Source: a virus. Taken from it: DNA of 42,576 bases. Of the stretch, positions 1 through 6,059 are shown in pieces; the stretch's first letter is position 1; the number at the start of each line of letters is the position of its first letter. The stretch spans positions 1 through 42,576 of the IMG/VR virus record IMGVR_UViG_3300020438_000080; one strand, written 5' to 3'. Position numbers and translations under genes: made by a program. The notes beneath the pieces are model-generated. The model was given only the letters and a program-made list of their open reading frames with translations. It did not search any database and was not told the origin of the DNA.

Positions 1-243
1 AAAATCGGGGCTCACACGAAGGGTCAGAATAGAAACTCAATTGGTATTTGCTATTGCGGAGGCGTTGAGGTTGATGGTAAGACCCCGAAAGATACTAGAA
101 CAAAAGAACAAAAAGAAAGTCTCTTAGCGGTGCTAAGAACGCTAAAGGCAATGTATCCTGAAGCTGTAATACATTCTCACAAGGACTTTGCTAACAAAGC
201 TTGTCCATCATTTGATGCAACTGGTGAATATGAAAATCTCTGA
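1..243 (+). CDS. T7-lysozyme-like N-acetylmuramoyl-L-alanine amidase (3' part only)
   Basis: The open frame enters from the left edge and ends at TGA 241-243, so only the last 80 residues are present. They match the C-terminal half of T7 lysozyme (gp3.5, zinc amidase_2 fold): the strand NSIGICYCGGV, an alpha helix after a TKEQ turn, then HSHKDFANKACPSFD. By alignment with T7, the second His of HSH and the Cys of ACPSFD are zinc ligands, and the Lys before ACPSFD is the catalytic lysine. The first zinc His and the catalytic Tyr lie outside the window. The enzyme cleaves the amide between MurNAc and L-Ala in peptidoglycan. In T7 it also binds and inhibits the phage RNA polymerase; nothing here shows whether that holds. 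The next gene starts inside its last codons, which suggests coupled expression of lysis genes. Confidence 0.9.
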   Translation, partial: KIGAHTKGQNRNSIGICYCGGVEVDGKTPKDTRTKEQKESLLAVLRTLKAMYPEAVIHSHKDFANKACPSFDATGEYENL

Positions 244-505
244 AGGAACGGAATTTAAAATAGATCTTAAAACTATTATAAGTATAGTAATTGTAACTGC
301 GTCTTTCGTAGGTATGTATTATACTTTACAAGATGATATAGCAGACGCTAAGGCAATGCCTAAAGCTGTAATAGATCGTATTGAATATGATTTAAAACAA
401 GATTGGCATACAGATCATATAAACAGACTAGAAGATGAAGTCAAAGAATTAAGAGACTGGTGTAGACAGATAGATAAAGAATTAGAAAATCCTAAAAAAA
501 GATAA
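230..505 (+). CDS. Small N-anchored coiled-coil membrane protein (i-spanin-like)
   Basis: This 91-residue protein has a short charged N-terminus, one hydrophobic segment at about residues 16-33 (IISIVIVTASFVGMYYTL), and a long charged helical C-terminal part with a likely coiled coil at about 55-85. I chose ATG 230 because it overlaps the amidase stop. An upstream in-frame ATG at 188 would add 14 residues read inside the amidase. The layout is that of an inner-membrane spanin subunit (one N-terminal anchor plus a periplasmic coiled coil), and it directly follows the endolysin, as spanins often do. No outer-membrane lipoprotein partner with a lipobox was found. A holin accessory protein is the alternative. 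The gene is clear; the role is inferred from architecture and position. Confidence 0.75.
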   Translation: MKISEGTEFKIDLKTIISIVIVTASFVGMYYTLQDDIADAKAMPKAVIDRIEYDLKQDWHTDHINRLEDEVKELRDWCRQIDKELENPKKR

Positions 506-508
506 CAA

Positions 509-724
509 ATGTATAAACAACCTGGTAATCCATTTTTAAAATACTCACCTATACAAGCTAAAAACGCTGAGGGTAAAGAACAAGGATCTGATGGTAGAGC
601 ATGTTGGAAAGGTTTTAAGTTTGCTGGAACTGAAAACAATAAAGACAAATGCGTACCTATGCAAGTTGCAGATGATGAATCCCCGCTTCAAAGAAGGCGT
701 AAAAAAAAAAGTCTGCTCGTCTAA
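509..724 (+). CDS. Small basic Cys-containing protein, probably the upstream half of a frame-interrupted gene
   Basis: This 71-residue frame begins three bases after the previous stop. It carries a WKGFKFAGT segment followed by KCVPM, in a style I associate with small hypothetical proteins of marine phages. The last residues are read through a run of ten A (701-710) and end in an unnatural-looking tail, KKKSLLV. In the -1 frame, sense continues smoothly after the A run as KKKKSARLRKTTKGKG and runs into the 781 gene, giving a single product of about 151 residues ending at 963. So this is either half of one gene broken by a one-base deletion or base-calling error, or a gene expressed by -1 frameshifting. 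No enzymatic function is recognised; the fused product would be very basic. Confidence 0.65.
   Translation: MYKQPGNPFLKYSPIQAKNAEGKEQGSDGRACWKGFKFAGTENNKDKCVPMQVADDESPLQRRRKKKSLLV
701..712 (+). other. A10 homopolymer: candidate -1 frameshift site or one-base deletion
   Basis: Ten consecutive A occur at 701-710, followed by GT. In the frame of the 509 gene the codons are AAA AAA AAA AGT, so the heptamer A AAA AAA fits the X XXY YYZ rule for -1 slippage by tRNA-Lys. Slipping back one base gives AAG TCT GCT, which enters the open frame that contains the 781-963 gene. An eleven-A run would join the two frames without slippage. I see no strong stem-loop just downstream, so a sequencing or replication indel remains at least as likely. 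Confidence 0.55.
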
Positions 725-780
725 GAAAAACCACTAAAGGTAAAGGAAGAAATTTTAGAACAGCAAAGGAAGGCGCTGGT

Positions 781-963
781 ATGACTTCTAAAGGCGTTAA
801 AGAATATAGAAAGAAAAACCCAGGTAGCAAACTAAAAACAGCAGTAACTGGTAAAGTTAAAAAAGGTAGTAAAGCAGCTAAAAGAAGAAAGTCTTTTTGT
901 GCTAGATCAAAAGGTTGGACAGGAGAAAGAGGCAAAGCTGCAAGACGTAGATGGAAATGTTAA
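781..963 (+). CDS. Basic Arg/Lys-rich phage protein (KSFCARS / RRWKC type), probable downstream half
   Basis: From ATG 781 this gives 60 residues: a GVKEYRKKNPGSKLKTA segment, a GKVKKGSKAAKRRKSFCARS segment, and a terminal AARRRWKC. The pattern of an NPGSKL motif, a KSFCAR motif and a final Cys recalls a small family common in marine phages; I think it corresponds to a DUF, but I cannot confirm the number. The frame is open upstream to 703 and that part looks like coding sequence (SARLRKTTKGKGRNF), so ATG 781 may be an internal methionine of a longer protein fused to the 509 gene. The charge suggests nucleic-acid binding. The two Cys residues may be structural or may bind metal. The function is unknown. 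Confidence 0.65.
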   Translation: MTSKGVKEYRKKNPGSKLKTAVTGKVKKGSKAAKRRKSFCARSKGWTGERGKAARRRWKC

Positions 964-973
964 AAAAGTAATT

Positions 974-1303
974 ATGATTAAACAAAAATGCAACAAGAAG
1001 AAAAAATGTAAAGGTAAAAACAATTTTTTTAATCCTAACTACACTTCAACACAACCCAATGCTAAAAAAAGCAAGATTAGTAGAAGACAAAGAAAGAAAG
1101 GTGGTATATTACAAACAGTGCCATTCTATCAAATGAACGTAATAAAACAAGGTTGTGCTAAATCAGAAGGTGGATCAGGTTGTATTAAAGGTTCTGGAAG
1201 TTCTTGGAAAGTAGAAAGCAATATAACAGGAAAAGATTGGGATGCTACTTACGATAGCAAACCAAAAGCACAAGCCGCTTTAAAAGCTTATCACTCTAAA
1301 TAA
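974..1303 (+). CDS. Hypothetical basic protein with N-terminal Lys/Cys stretch
   Basis: This is a 109-residue protein starting at ATG 974, ten bases after the previous stop and behind an A/T leader. An in-frame ATG at 899 lies deep inside the preceding gene and is rejected. The N-terminus is very basic with two Cys (KQKCNKKKKCKGK). The C-terminal 45 residues hold two more Cys (QGCAKSEGGSGCIKG) followed by a GSSWKV strand and an AQAALKAYH helix. This resembles a small alpha/beta domain seen at the ends of other phage hypotheticals. I do not recognise a function. The four Cys could form a zinc site, but spacing alone does not show it. Confidence 0.7.
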   Translation: MIKQKCNKKKKCKGKNNFFNPNYTSTQPNAKKSKISRRQRKKGGILQTVPFYQMNVIKQGCAKSEGGSGCIKGSGSSWKVESNITGKDWDATYDSKPKAQAALKAYHSK

Positions 1304-1309
1304 ATAATT

Positions 1310-1465
1310 ATGGAAACTATTAAGGAAATTATAAATCACCCGTTGTCTAAAGCAGTTGCTTGCGGTATTATAGGGTCAATGCTATTGTTTCACGCTCATC
1401 CTATGTACGCAGGAATAGCTTTCGGTATTGGTCTAAGAGAATTTTTATACGCATTTAAAAAGTAG
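1310..1465 (+). CDS. 51-residue membrane protein, candidate small holin
   Basis: A short gene (ATG 1310, TAG 1463-1465) fills the gap between the 974 and 1469 genes. The translation starts METIKEIINHPLSKAV and contains two hydrophobic stretches, about residues 15-29 (AVACGIIGSMLLFHA) and 31-48, separated by HPM, ending in a basic AFKK. Two short membrane segments in about 50 residues next to an amidase gene fit a small holin or antiholin. The A/T leader with ATG is the same as for its neighbours, which supports translation. A clearer holin candidate follows at 2583, so this one could modulate it. Role inferred; existence is likely because it fills the only gap here. Confidence 0.6.
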   Translation: METIKEIINHPLSKAVACGIIGSMLLFHAHPMYAGIAFGIGLREFLYAFKK

Positions 1466-1468
1466 TAA

Positions 1469-1792
1469 ATGCCTTTTAAAATAAAGCCTTTTTATAACAC
1501 TAGTGATATGAATCAACCTATTTATTCTACACCTGAAGAACCTGGTGTAAATGGTAGAACTCATATGAACGGTGCTATAACAATTGATATGAATATATCA
1601 GATCCAGATCAATTGAGAAATACTATCTCTCACGAGAAAGTACACGTAAAACAAATAAGAAATGGCCAGCTTTCTTATACAGATAATAATATATTCTGGA
1701 AAGGAAAAGCATATCCATTAAAATACAGTAAGAACTCTCCGTGGGAGCAAGAAGCTTACGACAAAGAAATACCTTTAAAAAAGAAAAAATGA
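1469..1792 (+). CDS. Small HExxH metallopeptidase-like protein (mini-gluzincin type)
   Basis: This 107-residue protein has ISHEKVHVKQI, a zinc-peptidase HExxH motif with H55, E56 and H59. Downstream PWEQEAY (residues 91-97) offers E93 or E95 as a third, gluzincin-like ligand. Between them lies a beta-hairpin-like stretch (LSYTDNNIFWKGKAYPLKY). Together these make a minimal metallopeptidase core of a kind found in marine phage genomes. Whether it is catalytically active, and on what substrate, cannot be told. It lacks a signal peptide. Its stop overlaps the next start (ATGA), so the two are probably translated together. A second, unrelated HExxH occurs in the giant virion protein. Confidence 0.75.
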   Translation: MPFKIKPFYNTSDMNQPIYSTPEEPGVNGRTHMNGAITIDMNISDPDQLRNTISHEKVHVKQIRNGQLSYTDNNIFWKGKAYPLKYSKNSPWEQEAYDKEIPLKKKK

Positions 1793-2403
1793 AAAATAAA
1801 GCATATTTAAAACAATCAGCAGCGGAGAAGTACGACATAAAAGAGGCTTCAAATCAAAACAACTCTGCTAAGACTAGACAAGACTACGCTAGAAATGCTC
1901 AGTATGACAATAAAAACTTTGCTCAAAAAATAGATGGTGATATGGGATCATTTGATGTAATGTCAGAACCAGCACCTGTGATGAGTAGATCAGCTAATAA
2001 AGTGAATCACATTGCAGCTGGTAGATCTAAGTTTATGCAAGCTGATAATGCTAAAAAGCCTAAAGAGTTCAAAATAGATCGTCAAGCAACTAACGCTGCT
2101 AACATGGAGATAGCAAAAGATAACGAAGCTATTAGAACTAAAAACACCGAAGCTAAAGCTAACGTTATTACCGCAAACAACGCTATTGACGTAGAGAATA
2201 AAAAAACTATAATAGAAACAGATGCTTATAATAAGGATCAAGCTGAAGCTGCTAAAAGATTTAGAAGACAACAACAGCTATCTAGTTTTAGACAAGATCA
2301 AAACCCTGATAAAGGTAAAAAAGTAAAAAAAGGTAAAAAAAATAAGTCAAATCCTTTTTCTGGTTTTCCTGGTGATAGAAAAAATAAAAAAAAAGGAAAA
2401 TAA
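1789..2403 (+). CDS. Hypothetical helical protein with basic tail
   Basis: This protein has 204 residues. ATG 1789 was chosen because it overlaps the preceding TGA; an in-frame ATG at 1741 lies inside that gene. The sequence is Lys/Asn/Ala-rich and mostly helical, with a middle region (about 100-165) of repeated charged and Ala/Asn residues that could form a coiled coil. The C-terminal 30 residues are extremely basic (KKGKKNKSNPFSGFPG). No Cys, no membrane segment and no catalytic motif are seen. It could be a minor virion protein or a nucleic-acid-associated protein. I do not recognise the family. Confidence 0.75.
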   Translation: MKNKAYLKQSAAEKYDIKEASNQNNSAKTRQDYARNAQYDNKNFAQKIDGDMGSFDVMSEPAPVMSRSANKVNHIAAGRSKFMQADNAKKPKEFKIDRQATNAANMEIAKDNEAIRTKNTEAKANVITANNAIDVENKKTIIETDAYNKDQAEAAKRFRRQQQLSSFRQDQNPDKGKKVKKGKKNKSNPFSGFPGDRKNKKKGK

Positions 2404-2631
2404 ATGAATAAGTCTACAGACGGATATAAAAGAAATTCTAAAGATGTTAATAACCCCACTAATATAATACCTGGTGGGGATATTACAATGAAAGGAGTTG
2501 ACTTTAAAGTTTTAGGTGTAGATAATAACGGTTATGCCAAAGTAATGTATCCTGGTTATGATTATAATTTTAGAAACGCGCAATGGGTAAAAGAAACGCC
2601 GATAAGAAAAAATTCAAAGAAACAAAAGTAG
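2404..2631 (+). CDS. Hypothetical 75-residue beta-rich protein
   Basis: The ATG directly abuts the previous stop. After a polar N-terminus comes IIPGGDITMKGVDFKVLG, then YAKVMYPGYDYNFRNAQWV. The GGDITM...V..VLG...MYPG.DY pattern recurs in small proteins of marine and Bacteroidetes phages, and the strand pattern suggests a small beta barrel. Function is unknown. It overlaps the following holin-like gene by 49 bases in another frame, which is long for this genome, so one of the two boundaries may be slightly off. The end of this protein (IRKNSKKQK) is the less certain part. Confidence 0.65.
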   Translation: MNKSTDGYKRNSKDVNNPTNIIPGGDITMKGVDFKVLGVDNNGYAKVMYPGYDYNFRNAQWVKETPIRKNSKKQK

Positions 2632-3044
2632 GGGCTTTTTTAACTGAAAAAGCTCCTAAACTTGTTTCGCAGCTTGGAGAGTTTTTACCTGATCAAGGAG
2701 GTTTAGGTATAGTAAAAAATCTTATTACAAGTGATAAAAGTATTAAAGCTGCAGACAAAGAAATGGCTTTAAAACTTTTAGATCAAGATATAGCAGAGAT
2801 GAACAACATTTCTAGCAGATGGGCTAGTGATATGAAAAGTGACTCATGGTTAAGTAAGAACACTAGACCCATGACGCTCATATATCTTACTTTAGCCATG
2901 ACAATATTTATAGTATTAGATTCAACTGTACTATTAGAAATAAAAACAGGTTGGGTTTCTTTACTAGAAGCTTTACTAATAACAGTTTACGTAGCATACT
3001 TTGGATCTAGAGGTGCTGAAAAAATAACAAAAATAAAAAAATAA
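2583..3044 (+). CDS. Holin-like membrane protein (3TM gene-transfer-agent holin family)
   Basis: This is a 153-residue protein. The C-terminal half has SDSWLSKNTRPMTLIYLTL at about 86-104, then hydrophobic segments at about 96-113 and 125-141, ending GSRGAEKITK. The D.WLSK..RP..L motif followed by two membrane helices and a G.R..EK tail is characteristic of the 3TM holin family known from gene transfer agents and many phages. The N-terminal half is helical with a weak amphipathic segment at about 33-50. Such proteins form the inner-membrane lesion that lets the endolysin reach the wall. Its place near the amidase and spanin-like genes agrees. The start at 2583 overlaps the previous gene; no later ATG keeps the full domain. 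Confidence 0.75.
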   Translation: MGKRNADKKKFKETKVGAFLTEKAPKLVSQLGEFLPDQGGLGIVKNLITSDKSIKAADKEMALKLLDQDIAEMNNISSRWASDMKSDSWLSKNTRPMTLIYLTLAMTIFIVLDSTVLLEIKTGWVSLLEALLITVYVAYFGSRGAEKITKIKK

Positions 3045-3047
3045 ACA

Positions 3048-3431
3048 ATGGCAACATATCAAAAATATAATGTAGATTTAGGTGGCCTTGAAGGTAACAT
3101 GCAGGCTCAGCCTAGAGTGTTTGCTCATTCAGCTAAATCTTTAACTGTTCCAACATCTGGTAATGATTCTTTTATCGATGTGCTTCAATCTAACGTTCCA
3201 CAAAATCCAGGTAGCAATGACGTTATTCAATATCACACTCTTAATAGAGGAGCATGCATATATGTAGGTACACAAGGAAATTTAGACGTTGAAATGGAAA
3301 GTGGAGAAAGAGTTCTTTTTGAGAATTTACCTGCAGGTTCATTTTTACCAATACTTGTTTTAAAAGTTTACGGAACAAATAGCTCAGGAACTGCTACTAC
3401 TAGCGCCGGAGCTTTATTAGCATTGTTTTAA
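3048..3431 (+). CDS. Small beta-rich virion protein (spike-base-like)
   Basis: This is a 127-residue, almost entirely beta-strand protein. The C-terminal 60 residues read CIYVGTQGNLDVEMESGERV, FENLPAGSFLPILVLKVY and a final TTSAGALLALF. This G..YVGT.G...V....G..V.F..VPAG..LP..V..V..T....I.ALY pattern is widespread in small phage virion proteins, some described as spike-base proteins. It sits just upstream of the fibre genes, which fits an exterior structural role. There is no enzymatic motif. The assignment rests on this pattern, not on a search. Confidence 0.65.
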   Translation: MATYQKYNVDLGGLEGNMQAQPRVFAHSAKSLTVPTSGNDSFIDVLQSNVPQNPGSNDVIQYHTLNRGACIYVGTQGNLDVEMESGERVLFENLPAGSFLPILVLKVYGTNSSGTATTSAGALLALF

Positions 3432-3432
3432 A

Positions 3433-3585
3433 ATGTGGTTAGGTGTAGGTTACGTAATACCAATGCAGGGTTATAGGAATTTATCATCACCAGTTCCTCC
3501 TGTAACCGGTAATTTTATGGCTTTACAGTCAGACATAAATGATATTGTACTCTTAGAAGATGGTGGCAAAATAGAATTAGAATAA
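3433..3585 (+). CDS. 50-residue small protein between virion genes
   Basis: A short gene starts one base after the preceding stop and ends ten bases before the 820-residue fibre gene. The translation begins MWLGVGYVIPMQGYRNL, has a proline stretch (SSPVPPVTG), and ends DIVLLEDGGKIELE. A terminal LLEDGG-type strand repeat is common in small phage tail proteins, so a minor structural role is plausible. Without this gene the 164-base gap would be the only empty stretch in the region, which supports it being real. Function unknown. Confidence 0.6.
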   Translation: MWLGVGYVIPMQGYRNLSSPVPPVTGNFMALQSDINDIVLLEDGGKIELE

Positions 3586-3595
3586 AAATTATAAA

Positions 3596-6058
3596 ATGGC
3601 AAATGCAAAAATAAGTGATGATTCGGTATTCGTGCCAGAAACATCTGACGTAAGAAACATAACAGGCTTAGCTGGTTACACTGGGTCAGGAAACGTTAAA
3701 ATAACAGGATCTCTTTTAGCTCAAAGTGTAGTTAACGAAAGTTTAAGTGGTATAGGTACTAATAATGCGGGAAATATAAATAGTAGAGTAGCTTTCTACG
3801 GCGTTGGAAATCCTAGTAACACGTTAGCTGGTGCAGAAGGTTTTCAATACTACAGCGCAAATAGTAGTCAATCTACTTCAGCTTCATTACAATTAGGTGT
3901 TCCAGGTGGAAATCAGTACGATGTCGGTAACCTAATATTAAATGGAAACTACATAGCTGGAAACGAGCAACCTAAATTTATTTTTAAATTTGGTGATACA
4001 ACTAACACCCCTAAAGAATTTACTATAACAACTAGCAGTTCTGGTGTTGATCAAACTTTAATATTACCAAGCGCTCTTCCTTCGACAGGACAGTACTTAA
4101 AAGCCAGTGGTGTTTTCAACACAAATAACGTTACATTAGGTTGGGATAGTCCAATAACTGGTTCTGGAACTAATTTAAAATTACCTATATTTAACGGAAC
4201 TGGAGAACTTGGAGATTCTGCTATATTTCAAGATAGCACAGGTGCGGATCCTAAAATAACTCTTTTTTCTTCTGATGTTCAGATAAAAAAATATATATCT
4301 CATCAAGAAAATCCAGAAGATACTTTTATAGGTTTTACTGACGAGGGAAAATTTGAAGTAACAACAGATAATACTCAAGCTATATTATGTGGAACTTCTG
4401 GTGAAGTTGAACTAAAGAAAACAGGAGTCACTGTAGCTCAAACTATTGATCATGCTTTAGCATTAACCGGAAATGGAACACAATTTGCGGGTAGAACTAG
4501 ATATTGGGATTACGACAATGATAGGTATGTTGATATAATAGGTCCTAATAATTCGGGAGCTGTTAGTTATGGTCTTATATTACCTAATACTCCACCAGGT
4601 GATGGAACTACACCAGCTAATAAAATACTTGAATCAGATACTAATGGAGCTCTATCTTGGATAAATACACCTGCTTCTTTTTCACCAGGTGGAAATAATC
4701 AATCAGTACAATATCAAACCTCAACTGGGGTTTTCGGTGGTGATAGTGGATTTACTTATCAATTTCAAGTACCTACCGTAGGCGATACTAGAAACAGATT
4801 ATCACTAGGTGACGTAGGCTCAACTAAGGGTGAAGTAAACCTATACGGTGGTGCAACTGAAAGCGGATTTATTGGTTTATTTGCTCCAACAGACGAAGGT
4901 GTAACGATTACTGTGCCAACCGCTCCAAATGATTCTTACACTGTAACACTTCCAGGTGATACTCCAGCTAATAACCAAATACTTGAATCTAACTCTTCAG
5001 GAAACTTATCTTGGATAGATACTCCTACAGGTGGAGGTATTGATTTTAGTGGTGTTAATGTATCAACTCCAGCTGATATAACTCAATCTACTCAAAATCA
5101 ATATGGAAGCGCGGTAACAGTTACTGCAGCAGCTAACATTAGTAATGGAGAAATAGTAATATGGGATTATTCTAATGGAACTGTTAGAGCTAACATACCT
5201 GGATCACTACCTGGTCAAAGCGAAATAATTGGTGTAGCAATTGAAGACATAAATTCAGGTAGCACAGGTAAAGTTTTAATATATGGATATGCCACTGTAT
5301 CTGGAGCGTATTCAGTGTCAGGTGATTTTTTAAATGAAACTAACACTATTAATTTTCCTACTGGAACTAATGTAACTACGACAGCTACATTACCAACTGG
5401 CGCAGATGAATATATCACTTTATTTGATAGTGGTGGATCAGGTACTGGAGACGCTGGAAATAATCAAGTTTCATCAGTAGTACTTGACGCCGGAGCTGGA
5501 AATACTGTTATAATGAAAATGATAAGTTTTGATTTTGAAAGGAATAGCTCATTTCAATGGAGACTAAGAGACAGATTAGAAGTACTAGTAGGTTCAACCG
5601 CTAATAGTGTAACACCTGCTCAATTACAAGGTGTAACAGGAACATCTTCCACTTCAAACTTTAATGGGTTTTTACAACCTAATACATCATTTTTAGGTAG
5701 TTCTCTTGTAGCTGGAGGTCCATATGCAAGTGGAAATATTTTTCCCGATGAACCTGGAAGAACTAGTGGTGGTCAAACTGGACCTCAAGTAAATGATGTT
5801 ATTGATTTAGGGCAACGATTTGCTCAATTTAACTTTGTAAGTGATGGTGCTCCTCAAAGTGACTTTGAACTTCAAATAACTTCAAGCCAATCTCAAACAA
5901 TTACCAATACTACTCCAGGAGCTGGAATATATTTAGATAGTACAAACTTTGAACAAGCAACAAATAATACATCTACTGCTAGATATATAGGAGCAGCTAC
6001 AGGTAGTACATTTGCTAATAATAGATTTGTAGTATTCGTAGCACCCCCAAGAGTGTAA
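3596..6058 (+). CDS. Tail-fibre-like repeat protein
   Basis: This 820-residue protein is rich in Gly, Ser, Thr and Asn and predicted all beta. At least three copies of a unit recur: LPSALPSTGQYLKASG with LGWDSP (from residue 157), LPNTPPGDGT...NKILESDTNGALSWI (from 329) and LPGDTPANNQILESNSSG with LSWIDTP (from 452). The unit (LP...P..NQ.L.S...G.LSWI) is typical of trimeric phage fibres and of structural proteins that carry them. The C-terminal 250 residues do not repeat and may form a head or tip domain. No Cys cluster or enzymatic motif is visible. The A/T leader is AAAATTATAAA before ATG. The next adhesin gene starts one base after its stop, which suggests the two are made together and may share the host-recognition apparatus. 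Confidence 0.75.
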   Translation: MANAKISDDSVFVPETSDVRNITGLAGYTGSGNVKITGSLLAQSVVNESLSGIGTNNAGNINSRVAFYGVGNPSNTLAGAEGFQYYSANSSQSTSASLQLGVPGGNQYDVGNLILNGNYIAGNEQPKFIFKFGDTTNTPKEFTITTSSSGVDQTLILPSALPSTGQYLKASGVFNTNNVTLGWDSPITGSGTNLKLPIFNGTGELGDSAIFQDSTGADPKITLFSSDVQIKKYISHQENPEDTFIGFTDEGKFEVTTDNTQAILCGTSGEVELKKTGVTVAQTIDHALALTGNGTQFAGRTRYWDYDNDRYVDIIGPNNSGAVSYGLILPNTPPGDGTTPANKILESDTNGALSWINTPASFSPGGNNQSVQYQTSTGVFGGDSGFTYQFQVPTVGDTRNRLSLGDVGSTKGEVNLYGGATESGFIGLFAPTDEGVTITVPTAPNDSYTVTLPGDTPANNQILESNSSGNLSWIDTPTGGGIDFSGVNVSTPADITQSTQNQYGSAVTVTAAANISNGEIVIWDYSNGTVRANIPGSLPGQSEIIGVAIEDINSGSTGKVLIYGYATVSGAYSVSGDFLNETNTINFPTGTNVTTTATLPTGADEYITLFDSGGSGTGDAGNNQVSSVVLDAGAGNTVIMKMISFDFERNSSFQWRLRDRLEVLVGSTANSVTPAQLQGVTGTSSTSNFNGFLQPNTSFLGSSLVAGGPYASGNIFPDEPGRTSGGQTGPQVNDVIDLGQRFAQFNFVSDGAPQSDFELQITSSQSQTITNTTPGAGIYLDSTNFEQATNNTSTARYIGAATGSTFANNRFVVFVAPPRV

Positions 6059-6059
6059 A

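Noticed and set aside
657-935. 92-codon minus-strand frame across the A10 region
   Set aside because: Phe/Leu-rich translation opposite Lys/Arg-rich coding sequence is the expected antisense artefact.
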